Made by a program: the position numbers and the translations under genes
DNA from: Actinoallomurus bryophytorum
GTDB taxonomy: Bacteria; Actinomycetota; Actinomycetes; Streptosporangiales; Streptosporangiaceae
Length of the DNA stretch: 64,000 nucleotides
Direction: 5' to 3'
NCBI RefSeq assembly: GCF_006716425.1
Contig: NZ_VFOZ01000002.1
Location: 930,001-994,000 of the forward strand
Shown: positions 38,262 to 47,437 of the stretch, one piece after another
Position numbering within the stretch: position 1 is the first letter of the stretch
Layout: each line of letters starts with the position of its first letter
The notes under the pieces: generated by a model
Database searches by the model: none
Seen by the model: only the letters and a program-made list of their open reading frames with translations
Told to the model about the DNA's origin: nothing

Positions 38262-39260
38262 ATGGTCACCGTGGGTATCAAGGAGGTCGCGCAGCGGGCG
38301 GGCGTGTCCCCGGGCACCGTCTCGAACGTGCTGAACCGGCCGGAGCGCGTGGCCGCCGCGACGCGTTCGCGGGTCGAGCAGGCCATCCGCGAGCTCGGCT
38401 TCGTACGCAACGGCTCGGCCTCGACCCTGCGGGCCGGCCAGAGCCGTGCCGTCGGGCTCGTCGTCCTGGACGTGGGCAACCCGTTCTTCGTCGAGGTCGC
38501 GCGCGGTGTCGAGGACGTCGTCAGCGACCGCGACCACGCCGTCATCCTCTGCAACTCGGGCGAGTCACCGGAGAAGGAGTCCCGCAACCTGCGGGTGCTG
38601 GCCGAGCAGCGGGTACGCGGCGTGCTCATCACTCCGGCGGCGGACGACACCTCCGACCTGCTGCGGCTGCGCGACCGTGGAGTCGCGGTGGTGCTCGTGG
38701 ACCACCCCGCCTCGGGTGACATCTGCTCGGTCGCCGTGGACGACGTGGCCGGCGGCGAGCTCGCGGTGCGTCACCTCATCGAGGGCGGCGCCCGGCGCAT
38801 AGCCTTCGTGAGCGGCCCGCGGGCGATCCGCCAGTGCAGTGACCGGCGCCGCGGCGCCGTGCGCGCGCTGGAGTCGGCGGGGCTGCCCGCCGAGAGCCTG
38901 GCCGACATCGTGGTCCCCGAGATGACCGCGCAGGGCGGAAGGCTGGCCGGCCGGACGCTGCTGGATGAGGGATTGCCGGACGCCGTCTTCTGCGCGAACG
39001 ACCTGCTCGCGCTGGGTGTCCTCCGCGTCCTGTCGCAGGCAGGGGTGCGCGTCCCGAAGGACGTCACCCTCATCGGCTACGACGACATCGAGTTCAGCTC
39101 GGCCGCCGCCGTACCCCTCAGCTCGGTCCGCCAGCCGACCTACCAGCTCGGCAAAATCGCCACGGAGCTGCTCCTGGACGAGTGCGACGACCCCGAGGGG
39201 CACGCGCACCAGCAGATCATGTTCCAGCCCGAGCTGGTCGTCCGCGAGTCGAGCGGCTGA
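38262..39260 (+). CDS. LacI-family transcriptional regulator of rhamnose genes
   Basis: This 332-residue protein has an N-terminal LacI helix-turn-helix (IKEVAQRAGVSPGTVSNVLN with hinge RPERVAAATR) and a type I periplasmic-like sensor domain (RAVGLVVLDVGNPFF, FCANDLLALGVLR, LIGYDDIEFS). It is coupled to rhamnulokinase with one base between stop and start. The ligand is probably rhamnose or rhamnulose(-1-P). It should repress both divergent units through the dyads at 38015 and 38194. Confidence 0.9.
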   Translation: MVTVGIKEVAQRAGVSPGTVSNVLNRPERVAAATRSRVEQAIRELGFVRNGSASTLRAGQSRAVGLVVLDVGNPFFVEVARGVEDVVSDRDHAVILCNSGESPEKESRNLRVLAEQRVRGVLITPAADDTSDLLRLRDRGVAVVLVDHPASGDICSVAVDDVAGGELAVRHLIEGGARRIAFVSGPRAIRQCSDRRRGAVRALESAGLPAESLADIVVPEMTAQGGRLAGRTLLDEGLPDAVFCANDLLALGVLRVLSQAGVRVPKDVTLIGYDDIEFSSAAAVPLSSVRQPTYQLGKIATELLLDECDDPEGHAHQQIMFQPELVVRESSG

Positions 39261-39261
39261 G

Positions 39262-40683
39262 ATGGGGTCCTACGCCGCGGTGGATCTCGGTGCCTCCAGC
39301 GGCCGGGTGATGCTCGCCCAGCTGAGCGAGGACCGGCTGACGCTGCACGAGGCGCACCGGTTCGCCAACCGGCCCGTACGCGTGGCCGGCACGCTGTACT
39401 GGGACATCCTCGGCCTGTACCGCGAGATCCTCGACGGCTTGCGAAGCGCCGGGGGCGCCGACTCGATCGGCATCGACTCGTGGGCCGTGGACTACGGGCT
39501 GCTGGACTCCTCCGGCGCGCTCATCGGCAACCCCGTGCACTACCGCGACAGCCGTACGGACGGCGTCATGGAGCGGGTCGTCGGCCAGATCGGCGCGGAC
39601 ACGCTGTACGACGTCGGCGGCCTGCAGTTCCTGCCGTTCAACACGGTCTACCAGCTGGTGGCCTCGGCCCCTCCCCCGCGGGCACGGACGCTGCTGATGA
39701 TCCCCGATCTGCTCACGTACTGGCTCACCGGTGAGACCGGCGCCGAGGTGACCAACGCCTCGACCACCGGCCTGTACGACGTCCGCGCCGGCGAGTGGGC
39801 GTACCCGCTCATCGAGCGGCTCGGCCTGTCACGCCGGCTCTTCACGCCCCTGCGACGGCCGGGCACCACCGCCGGAACCCTGCGCCCCGAGGTCGCCGCC
39901 GAGACCGGGCTGCCGTCGTCGCTGCCGGTCACGGCGGTGGGCTCGCACGACACGGCCTCGGCGGTCTTCGCGGTCCCCGCCTCGGACGACCGTTTCGGGT
40001 ACGTCTCGTGCGGCACCTGGTCGCTCGCCGGCGTGGAGCTCACCGCCCCGGTGCTGACCGCCGAGAGCCGCAGGTCCGGGTTCACCAACGAGGTCGGCGT
40101 CGACGGCACCATCCGCTACCTGCGCAACATCATGGGCCTGTGGCTGCTGCAGGAGTCGCTGCGCACCTGGGGGGCCGAGGAGTCCCTGCCCTCGCTGCTC
40201 GCCGCCGCGGCGGACGCCCCGCCGTTCGCCGCGCTCGTGGACCCCGGCGACCAGGAGTTCCTGGCACCCGGCGACATGCCCGCGCGGATCGCCGCCCACT
40301 GTGAGCGGACCGGCCAGCGGCCGCCCGCGGACCGGGCGGCGACGGTCCGCTGCATCATCGAAAGCCTCGCGATCGGCCATCGCGCGGCGATACGGGAGGC
40401 GGCGCGGCTGTCCGGGCGCGCGGTCGACGTCGTGCACGTCGTCGGCGGTGGCGCGCGCAACGCCCTGCTGTGCCGGTTGACCGCCGACGCGTGCGGCCTG
40501 CCGGTGGTGGCCGGCCCGGTCGAGGCGACCGCGATCGGCAACGCGCTGGTCCAGGCACGCGCCCACGGCTTCACCGGCGACCCGCGCGACCTCGTACGAC
40601 GCACCCAGGACCTGACCGTCTACCGGCCGAGCGGGGACGATGCCGCGTGGGACCGCGCGGCGTCGCGCATCGGGCTGAGCTAG
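39262..40683 (+). CDS. rhaB: L-rhamnulokinase (FGGY family)
   Basis: This 473-residue sugar kinase phosphorylates L-rhamnulose at O1 with ATP. It opens with the phosphate-binding AAVDLGASSGRVM and has DSWAVDYGLLD, HYRDSRTDG, LQFLPFNTVYQL, the catalytic-Asp block VGSHDTASAV and the C-terminal ATP block VVGGGARNALLCRL. ATG 39262 immediately follows the regulator stop. A longer upstream frame overlaps the regulator and is not used. Confidence 0.95.
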   Translation: MGSYAAVDLGASSGRVMLAQLSEDRLTLHEAHRFANRPVRVAGTLYWDILGLYREILDGLRSAGGADSIGIDSWAVDYGLLDSSGALIGNPVHYRDSRTDGVMERVVGQIGADTLYDVGGLQFLPFNTVYQLVASAPPPRARTLLMIPDLLTYWLTGETGAEVTNASTTGLYDVRAGEWAYPLIERLGLSRRLFTPLRRPGTTAGTLRPEVAAETGLPSSLPVTAVGSHDTASAVFAVPASDDRFGYVSCGTWSLAGVELTAPVLTAESRRSGFTNEVGVDGTIRYLRNIMGLWLLQESLRTWGAEESLPSLLAAAADAPPFAALVDPGDQEFLAPGDMPARIAAHCERTGQRPPADRAATVRCIIESLAIGHRAAIREAARLSGRAVDVVHVVGGGARNALLCRLTADACGLPVVAGPVEATAIGNALVQARAHGFTGDPRDLVRRTQDLTVYRPSGDDAAWDRAASRIGLS

Positions 40684-40717
40684 GCCCACCCTCGGCGACC
40701 AGGGCCGCGCGACTCCG

Positions 40718-41749
40718 TCACGACTTCCAGGCGGGCATGACGTCGAACGGGGTGGCGATCTTGGCAGGGTCGCGTTCGACGAGGTCGCCGTGGACGTCGT
40801 CGACGAAGGCCGCGTCGATGCGGGCCATGACGTCCGGGTCGAGCTTCCGGCCCGCGGCGGCGGTGTTCTCGCGCAGCTGTTCGGGGCGGGAGGCGCCGAC
40901 GATGGCGCTGGAGACGCCGGGGTTCTGCAGCACCCACGCGACGGCGAGCTGGGCGAGCGTGAGGCCGGCCTCGTCGGCGACCGGGCGCAGGCGTTGCACG
41001 GCGGACAGCACCGAGTCGCCGAGATAGCGGCCGACGAAGCGGGAACCGCGGGCGTCCGTGGCGCGACTCTGCTCAGGTGCCTTCCCCTGAGGCAGGTACT
41101 TGCCGGTCAACGTGCCCTGGGCGACCGGCGAGAAGACGATCTGCGCCAGGCCCAGGCGTTCGCTGGTGGGCAGGACCTCCTTCTCGATGACCCGCCAGAG
41201 CATGGAGTACTGCGGCTGGTTGGAGACCAGCGAGACTCCCAGCTCGGCCGCGAGGGCGGCGGCGGCCTCGATCTGGGCCGGACGCCACTCGGAGACTCCG
41301 AGGTAGAGGACCTTTCCCTGCCTCACCAGGTCGGCGAAGGCCGTCATCGTCTCTTCCAGCGGCGTCTCGTCGTCGTAGCGGTGCGCCTGGTAGAGGTCGA
41401 CGTAGTCGGTGCCGAGGTTGCGCAGGGAGGTGTGGCAGCTCTCCATGATGTGCTTGCGGGACAGCCCGCGGTCGTTCGGCCCGGGGCCGGAGGGCAGGCA
41501 GACCTTGGTGAGGATCTCCACCGACCCCCTGCGTACGCCGGACAGCGCGGCCCCGAGAACACGTTCCGCGGCGCCGTAGTCGGGGCTGCCGTAGACGTCC
41601 GCGGTGTCGAACGTGGTGATCCCCTCGTCCAGAGCCGCGGCCACGCACCGGCGCGCGTTCTCCGCCGCCTCACTGGAGTGGGTGAGCCAGTTGCCGTAGG
41701 TGATCGCGCTGACGGTCAGGCCGCCGGCGCCGAGCCTGCGATAGTCCAT
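40718..41749 (-). CDS. Aldo/keto reductase
   Basis: This 343-residue (alpha/beta)8 NADPH oxidoreductase has the AKR landmarks: TFDTADVYGSPDYG with the catalytic Asp/Tyr, EILTKVCLP with Lys, YQAHRYDDETP with His, and SAIVGASRPEQL for cofactor binding. It resembles the Kv-beta/YghZ-like branch. ATG 41749 is chosen because the longer frame to 41845 reads into the divergent promoter region. Convergent with rhaB, it may reduce lactaldehyde, but other carbonyls are equally possible. Confidence 0.88.
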   Translation of the reverse strand: MDYRRLGAGGLTVSAITYGNWLTHSSEAAENARRCVAAALDEGITTFDTADVYGSPDYGAAERVLGAALSGVRRGSVEILTKVCLPSGPGPNDRGLSRKHIMESCHTSLRNLGTDYVDLYQAHRYDDETPLEETMTAFADLVRQGKVLYLGVSEWRPAQIEAAAALAAELGVSLVSNQPQYSMLWRVIEKEVLPTSERLGLAQIVFSPVAQGTLTGKYLPQGKAPEQSRATDARGSRFVGRYLGDSVLSAVQRLRPVADEAGLTLAQLAVAWVLQNPGVSSAIVGASRPEQLRENTAAAGRKLDPDVMARIDAAFVDDVHGDLVERDPAKIATPFDVMPAWKS

Positions 41750-41903
41750 AGGCGCCCACGCTAACGGCACACGTGTCCCGGAAGTACTCGCCCGTACCAG
41801 GAGCATCGCGAGCGATCGGACCTTAGGTAGATCTTTTACGATCACGACGTTTGTCGCGTAAATTCCCTACACTTTGCTCACCTGCACGGTTATGGTGCCT
41901 GGC

Positions 41904-42674
41904 ATGCGTTTTGTCCCCTTCGTCCTGGTTCTTGCTGCGTTGATCGTGGGCATCCCCTCCCTCGCCTCCGCCATCACCAACGGCACCCCCGACGGTGAGA
42001 GCCACCCGGCCGTGGGTGCGCTGGTCGGCACCAAGGCGTTCCCGGACGGCACGTGGTCCTACTGCACCGGCACCCTCATCTCACCGACCGTCTTCCTGAC
42101 CGCGGCGCACTGCGGCGACGCCGGGCAGAAGACCGCGATGGTCTCCTTCTCGAGCCGCTACCAGCTCGGTGCGGGCGTCTACGTCGGCCGCTACGAGACC
42201 GACCCGCTGTACAGCGCCAAGTCCGAACTCCACGACATCGCGGTGGTCGTCTTCAACACCCCGATCCCGGGCATCAAGCCCGCCCGGCTGCCGACGGCGG
42301 GCATGCTCGACCAGCTCCAGTCCAACGGCACCCTCGCGACGTCGGCCTTCACCCCGGTCGGGTACGGCTCGGTGACGCCGACCGACCACGGGCGGGCGTT
42401 CCACTACTCCGATATCCGCCGCCGTACGTCCATCTCCTACGGCGCCCTCACCGGAAGCTGGCTCAAGCTGTCGGAGAACTCCGCGAAGAAGGACGGGGGC
42501 ACCTGCTACGGCGACTCGGGCGGCCCGAACTTCCTCGGCGGCCCGACCTCGGACCTGCTCGTGGCCACCACGATCAGCGGGGACGACGACGTCTGCAAGG
42601 CGACCAACCTGGACTACCGGCTGGACACCGAGGCGGCCCGCACGTTCCTCGGAAAGTACGTCACCCTGCCCTGA
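41904..42674 (+). CDS. Secreted trypsin-like serine protease (S1)
   Basis: This 256-residue exported protease has the triad His in LTAAHC, Asp in LHDIAVVVF and Ser in YGDSGGP. The signal peptide ends IPSLASA and is followed at once by ITNGTPDG, which aligns with the IVGG N terminus of active trypsins. There is thus almost no pro-region and signal cleavage alone could yield the active form. In-frame ATGs at 41874 and 41892 would lengthen only the leader. Confidence 0.88.
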   Translation: MRFVPFVLVLAALIVGIPSLASAITNGTPDGESHPAVGALVGTKAFPDGTWSYCTGTLISPTVFLTAAHCGDAGQKTAMVSFSSRYQLGAGVYVGRYETDPLYSAKSELHDIAVVVFNTPIPGIKPARLPTAGMLDQLQSNGTLATSAFTPVGYGSVTPTDHGRAFHYSDIRRRTSISYGALTGSWLKLSENSAKKDGGTCYGDSGGPNFLGGPTSDLLVATTISGDDDVCKATNLDYRLDTEAARTFLGKYVTLP

Positions 42675-42718
42675 CCGTCTGGTGAACTTCGCCCCGTCGG
42701 GGACGCCAGTGCACGATC

Positions 42719-43399
42719 ATGGTTCAGGTGGCTCCTATCGTGGTCCTGATCTTCATCGGCGTGGCCGTGGCCCTCCTGACCGCCCTCGTCGTGGCGGCCC
42801 GGAACGGAGCCATCAGGGCCGAACGACACAAGAGGGACACCCTCTACGCCTGGACGATGACCAACGGCTGGCAGATGCACGAGGGCGACGTCAACACCTC
42901 GTGGCGGCAGCGGCTTTCCGGCCTGCGGCAATTCGGCATCCGCCGGATCGTCTTCTCCACCGTCCACGGCCTGCCGGTCACGGTCGCCGACTGCCACTAC
43001 ACGACGGAGAGCACCGACGGCGAAGGCCGCTCCACCAGCCAGCGCGTGAACCTGTCGGTCTTCGTGGCGCGGCTGCCCGGCGGATGGCCCGACATCGAGG
43101 TCCGCAACCGCCGCATGGGCTCGCGGTTCATGCGAGCACTGGGACGCCAGTCGCCGGTCGAGATCGGGCACGCGGAGTTCGACCGGCGGTTCAAGGTGGT
43201 GACGGCGGACCCGCGAGCGGCACACGTCCTGCTCTCCCCAGCACTCGTCGACGCCCACCTCCGGAATCAGGCGCCGCCGTGGAGTCTCCGCGGCGGCGAA
43301 CTGATGACCATCGAACAGGGCCGCCTGACCATCGAGCGGATCGGTCCGGGGGTCCAGCGGCTCGGCTGGCTCGCCGAGGCACTCGGCTACCGGGCCTGA
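42719..43399 (+). CDS. Membrane-anchored protein of unknown function
   Basis: This 226-residue protein has one strong N-terminal helix (VAPIVVLIFIGVAVALLTAL) and a soluble domain of about 190 residues rich in strands (RRIVFSTVHGLPVTVADCHY, VEIGHAEFDRRFKVVTADP). I recognise no characterised family; the layout matches conserved actinobacterial hypothetical proteins. It starts 44 bp after the protease stop on the same strand. A surface or membrane-bound role is inferred only from the helix. Confidence 0.7.
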   Translation: MVQVAPIVVLIFIGVAVALLTALVVAARNGAIRAERHKRDTLYAWTMTNGWQMHEGDVNTSWRQRLSGLRQFGIRRIVFSTVHGLPVTVADCHYTTESTDGEGRSTSQRVNLSVFVARLPGGWPDIEVRNRRMGSRFMRALGRQSPVEIGHAEFDRRFKVVTADPRAAHVLLSPALVDAHLRNQAPPWSLRGGELMTIEQGRLTIERIGPGVQRLGWLAEALGYRA

Positions 43400-43406
43400 C
43401 CTCCGG

Positions 43407-44699
43407 TCACGCGGGCGGCGTGAAGGTGCAGGGCAGTCGCTTGTAGCCGTTGATGAAGCCGGACAGCAGGCGGTCGGGCTCACCGGCCGTACGGATGTCC
43501 GGCACCCGGGTGAACAGCTCCTTGAGCATGATGGTGATCTCGCGGCGGGCGAGGTTGGCACCGAGGCAGAAGTGCGGACCCGGGCCGCCGAAGCCGACGT
43601 GCGGGTTGGGGTCGCGGGTGATGTCGAAGACGTCCGGCCGGTCGAAGACGGTCTCGTCGCGGTTGGCCGAGTTGTAGAACAGCAGCACCTTGTCGCCGGT
43701 CTTGTAGGTGTGCCCGTTCATCTCGTGGTCGCGGGTGACGTTCCGGCGCATGTAGATGACCGGCGTGGCGTAGCGGACGATCTCCTCGACGGCGCCGCCG
43801 ATCCGGCCGTCGAAGTCCTCGAGCAGCAGGCGCCGCTGCTCCGGGAAGTCGGTGAACAGCTTCAGCGCGTGGCTGAGCGCCGTACGCGTCGTCTCGTTGC
43901 CCGCCACCACGAGCAGCAGGAAGAACGACCCGAGCTCCCGCGTGGTGAGCCGCTCACCGTCCAGGTTGGCGTTGACGAGGGCCGAGGTCAGGTCGTCGGT
44001 CGGGTTCTTCATCCGCTCGCGGCCCAGGCCGGCGGCGAGACGGTGCAGGTCACGCGCCGCCCAGACGATCTTGAAGAGGGCGCGTGCCATGCCGAGCCGG
44101 CTCGGGCTGTCCGCGTCGACGCCGGTGTACTCGGCGTCGGAGTTGCCGAGGATGACGTTGGTCCGCGCGATGACCCGCGCGTAGTCGCGTTCGGGGATGC
44201 CGAGCATGTCGCAGATGATCTCGACCGGCAGCCGTACCGCCACCTTCTCGACGAAGTCCCCCGGGCCTGAGGCGATCAGCTCGTCGACGATGCGCGTCGC
44301 GCGCCGCCGTACGTCGTCCTCGGTCTTGGCCAGCATCCTCGGCGTGAAGGCGCGAGAGACGATCCGGCGGATCTTGGCGTGCCGCGGGTCGTCCATGTTG
44401 ATCAGCGAGCCGAAGAACGGCCCCATGTACGCGGGCAGGTCCGGGATCGTGGTCGCGCTGGGCTCACTGCTGAAGACGTCCTGGTGACGGCTCGCCTCGC
44501 TCACGTCGGCATGCCGCACGAGCGCCCAGTAGCCCTTGCCCGAGCGGACGAGCGGCACCGACACTTCGCCGAAGAACGCGGGTTGCCCCTGGTCGCGCAG
44601 CACCTTGAAGGCGGCCATCCGCTCATCCAGGGGACGCGCCCAGAACTCCATCGGGGACAGGTCGATGCCCCGGACACCGGGAGCCGAGTCAGTCGCCAT
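43407..44699 (-). CDS. Cytochrome P450 (CYP124/125-like)
   Basis: This 430-residue haem monooxygenase has the I-helix VVAGNETTR, the K-helix EEIVRY (ExxR), and the haem loop GFGGPGPHFCLGANLAR with the cysteine near 377. The N-terminal FWARPLDERMAAF and INMDDPRHAKIR match P450s of the CYP124/125/142 group, which hydroxylate lipid or steroid side chains. ATG 44699 is preferred; ATG 44723 is the alternative. It follows the M64 peptidase on the same strand. No ferredoxin gene is adjacent, so electrons must come from elsewhere. Confidence 0.9.
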   Translation of the reverse strand: MATDSAPGVRGIDLSPMEFWARPLDERMAAFKVLRDQGQPAFFGEVSVPLVRSGKGYWALVRHADVSEASRHQDVFSSEPSATTIPDLPAYMGPFFGSLINMDDPRHAKIRRIVSRAFTPRMLAKTEDDVRRRATRIVDELIASGPGDFVEKVAVRLPVEIICDMLGIPERDYARVIARTNVILGNSDAEYTGVDADSPSRLGMARALFKIVWAARDLHRLAAGLGRERMKNPTDDLTSALVNANLDGERLTTRELGSFFLLLVVAGNETTRTALSHALKLFTDFPEQRRLLLEDFDGRIGGAVEEIVRYATPVIYMRRNVTRDHEMNGHTYKTGDKVLLFYNSANRDETVFDRPDVFDITRDPNPHVGFGGPGPHFCLGANLARREITIMLKELFTRVPDIRTAGEPDRLLSGFINGYKRLPCTFTPPA

Positions 44700-44781
44700 A
44701 CCCGCACCGCCCCATCCCGACATAAGTGACCAGTTACATCAAACCACACTCGGGTCACGGCCGAAAAGAAGAGGGTAGCGG

Positions 44782-46632
44782 CTACTTGCTCCCTGGAGTT
44801 CCGACCCGCCCTGGGCTTCTGTGGCGCAGGACGACGGTGATGCTCTGGGTCTCGCCGATGTTGCCGGCGGCGTCGACGGCGCGGTACTCGATCGTGTGCC
44901 TGCCGTAGCCCGGCGTCATTTCGTCCCAGGGTGTGGCGCGCGCGGGCCGGCCCAGCTTGCCGTAGACCAGATGGTCGATCTCGGTGCCCAGCGGCGTGAA
45001 GACGAACGGCGCGGCCGGGTCGTCCGGCCAGCCGAAGTAGCGGAACCATCCGTCGCCGTCGACCTGGAACTCGGCCAGTGCGGGGCCGCCGGAGTCGCGC
45101 GGGGTCAGCCTCATGGTGAACCGCTCGTCGAAGACGTACTCCCCGCCGGTGACCGCGGCGGGCCGGGAGAGTTCGTAGGAGACCTCGGGGCGCTGCGCGT
45201 CGACCTTCCAGCTCAGCGTCTTCGCGCCGGTCCGCGCGGTGACCGTGTGCGTGCCCGCGTCGAGGTGGAACGGTGCCAGGGCGAGGTCACCGCCCCTGCC
45301 CGCGACCGGACGGCCGTCGAGGCGCCAGTGCACGACCGGCACCGACCGCGTGGGATGGGTCGTCTCGGCGTAGATCACGTCGTCGGCACCGACATCGGTG
45401 CTCTCCGGCGTGGTGTCGCCGAACACCACCGGCGTCGCGGCCTCCGGCGTACGTACGCGCGTGTCGACCGTCCACGTACGGGTCTGGGTCAGGGCGGCCG
45501 AGGACCTGATCGCCGGGTCGCGGACGAAGCCGGTCGGGTCGGTGACCTCTCCTGTGAGCGTGTGCCGGCCGGGCGCGGGACGGAGCCGGGCGAGGTCGAG
45601 GTACGGCCGGGCGCCCGCCTTCCGGCCGTCGAGCCGCCACGTGATCCGCAGCCGATGGTCGACCGGATGCATCGTCTCCAGCCAGACGACGCGGTCGGCG
45701 CCGATCGGTGCCCCGTCCGGAGTGCTCGCCTGGATGAGGCTCACCTTCGCGGAGATGGCCTGGGTCATGCGCTCGCGCGCGACCTGGTCGTACGCGTACC
45801 CGAGCGTCTTCATCATCGAGTGCTCGCTGGGCCGCCAGACGCCCTTCGTGGCGTACATCCCGCCTTCGTAGCGGCCGATCTCGCCGCCGGAGGTGCTCGG
45901 CTCTCCCAGCCAGCGCCACCACTTGCGGTGCTGCTCGCGCATCTCCCGCCCGGTCAGCACGGTGTGCTGGATCGAGTCCGGTTCGGACCCGGCGTACGCG
46001 CCGCCGGGCACGCCGCGGCGGTAGTAGTCGTACTCGTCCTGGAGTCCGCCGAGGGTGTGGCCCAGCTCGTGCGGCATGATCAGCGACGCCATGGCGTTGC
46101 CACCCGAGGCGGTCGCGTACGTGCCGCCGGTGCCGCCGTAGGTCGTGCTGTTGGCGAGCGCGACGATCTGGCGGTCGGCGGCGCCGGGAACCAGGTCGGC
46201 GTACGCCTCGGCGGCCTTCGCGTTCACGACCAGCCGGCGCCGCATGTCCTCACGGTCGCAGCCGTCCCAGAACGCCATGCCCAGCGGCGTCCGGCGTATC
46301 TTGTCGCCCGGCTCGGGATCACAGCTCACCCCGGACTCCCCCGAGGTGATCTCGACGCGGTAGACGTTGAGGTAGCTGCGGTAGGACTTCCAGGGCTCGA
46401 ACGCGAACAGCATCGCGAGCTGGTCCGCGACGTCGCGCCGGAACTTGGGCATGTCGGCGGCGGTGTAACCGTCGCCGAGCAGGATGAGGTTGAACCGCTT
46501 GGCCGGATCCCCCGTCACCTGCAGGGGAACGACCCGCGCGGCGACCTCGGCGCGCGCCGGTGCCCCGGCCAGGACGGGCAGCAGGAACGCGGCCGCGACG
46601 GCGCGTCTCGGGGCTGATCCGCGGGAGACCAT
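44782..46632 (-). CDS. Secreted peptidase, M64 (IgA peptidase-like) family
   Basis: This 616-residue exported zinc peptidase has a short signal peptide (Arg-rich start, APARA). The N-terminal catalytic part has FNLILLGDGYTA and the zinc motif HELGHTLGGLQDEYD near 187. The remaining roughly 300 residues are repeated Ig-like segments with Asp/Gly-rich turns (RVVWLETMHPVDH and DDVIYAETTHPTR are similar). Its natural substrate is unknown. It begins 3 bp after the stop of the VOC gene, so they are co-transcribed. Confidence 0.88.
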   Translation of the reverse strand: MVSRGSAPRRAVAAAFLLPVLAGAPARAEVAARVVPLQVTGDPAKRFNLILLGDGYTAADMPKFRRDVADQLAMLFAFEPWKSYRSYLNVYRVEITSGESGVSCDPEPGDKIRRTPLGMAFWDGCDREDMRRRLVVNAKAAEAYADLVPGAADRQIVALANSTTYGGTGGTYATASGGNAMASLIMPHELGHTLGGLQDEYDYYRRGVPGGAYAGSEPDSIQHTVLTGREMREQHRKWWRWLGEPSTSGGEIGRYEGGMYATKGVWRPSEHSMMKTLGYAYDQVARERMTQAISAKVSLIQASTPDGAPIGADRVVWLETMHPVDHRLRITWRLDGRKAGARPYLDLARLRPAPGRHTLTGEVTDPTGFVRDPAIRSSAALTQTRTWTVDTRVRTPEAATPVVFGDTTPESTDVGADDVIYAETTHPTRSVPVVHWRLDGRPVAGRGGDLALAPFHLDAGTHTVTARTGAKTLSWKVDAQRPEVSYELSRPAAVTGGEYVFDERFTMRLTPRDSGGPALAEFQVDGDGWFRYFGWPDDPAAPFVFTPLGTEIDHLVYGKLGRPARATPWDEMTPGYGRHTIEYRAVDAAGNIGETQSITVVLRHRSPGRVGTPGSK

Positions 46633-46635
46633 CGG

Positions 46636-47058
46636 TTAAGGGGCGAACAGCTGCGACTCGTCGCGGAACGCCTTGAACTCCAGCGCGTTGCCGGCCGGGT
46701 CACGCAGGAACATCGTCCACTGCTCCCCCGGCTCGCCCTCGAACCTCAGGTACGGCTCGATCACGAACTCCGTACCGGCGTCGCGCAGCCGTCCCGCCAG
46801 CTCATGGAACTCATCGGGAGTCAGGATGAGCCCGAAGTGCGGCACGGGAACGTCACGCCCGTCGACCGGGTTGCTCTGCGACCGCTCCGCCACGGAGGGC
46901 ACCTGGTGCGTGACCACCTGGTGCCCGTAGAAGTTCCAGTCCACCCAAGCCTCGGAGGAACGCCCCTCGTCCAGACCGAGCACGCCACCGTAGAACCCGC
47001 GGGCACGGTCGAGGTCGTCCACCGGTATCGCCAGGTGGAAACCGGGACGTGCAGTCAT
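46636..47058 (-). CDS. VOC-family protein (glyoxalase/bleomycin-resistance-like)
   Basis: This 140-residue protein has two beta-alpha-beta-beta-beta halves: [20 protein letters not shown], then [15 protein letters not shown] and the end [15 protein letters not shown] with the metal-binding glutamate. ATG 47058 has GGAGAG upstream. The longer frame to 47187 is not supported. It may be a ring-cleavage dioxygenase, lyase or resistance protein; no substrate can be assigned. Confidence 0.85.
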   Translation of the reverse strand: MTARPGFHLAIPVDDLDRARGFYGGVLGLDEGRSSEAWVDWNFYGHQVVTHQVPSVAERSQSNPVDGRDVPVPHFGLILTPDEFHELAGRLRDAGTEFVIEPYLRFEGEPGEQWTMFLRDPAGNALEFKAFRDESQLFAP

Positions 47059-47437
47059 CGGAAACTCTCCTTCACCAGGGGCAACGGCCTCACACTCGCC
47101 GATACACGCCCCGATGTCGAGCCGACCGGCCGCCGGCCGGGAAGCCCGCACGGGCACCGGCGGGCCGGCCGTCGAGGACGCTCTCACGCGGAGCCGGTCA
47201 GACGTCCGCGCCGGAGCTGAGCCAGCGACGCCAGCTCACCCGTTTGACGCCACGCACCGGTACGGCCGCTCGAGCGCTGCGACGATGGGCAGCCTGTCAT
47301 CCCCGGCATGCTCGTGCCACCCGGTTTCGCCCCGCGGCGATGATGCCACGTCCCCTCGCCGGAGGCGCTCCAGAGATCGCGGTAGGTCGCTCTGTGTCGC
47401 CCCGCGTAAGGTCGGTGGGGCGACCGGAGGGAGATCG

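Noticed and set aside
41822-41870. Third LacI-type operator upstream of the aldo/keto reductase
   Set aside because: TTTTACG...CGTAAA resemblance is loose, with long unequal spacing, and does not share the ACGTTTTAA half of the rhamnose dyads.
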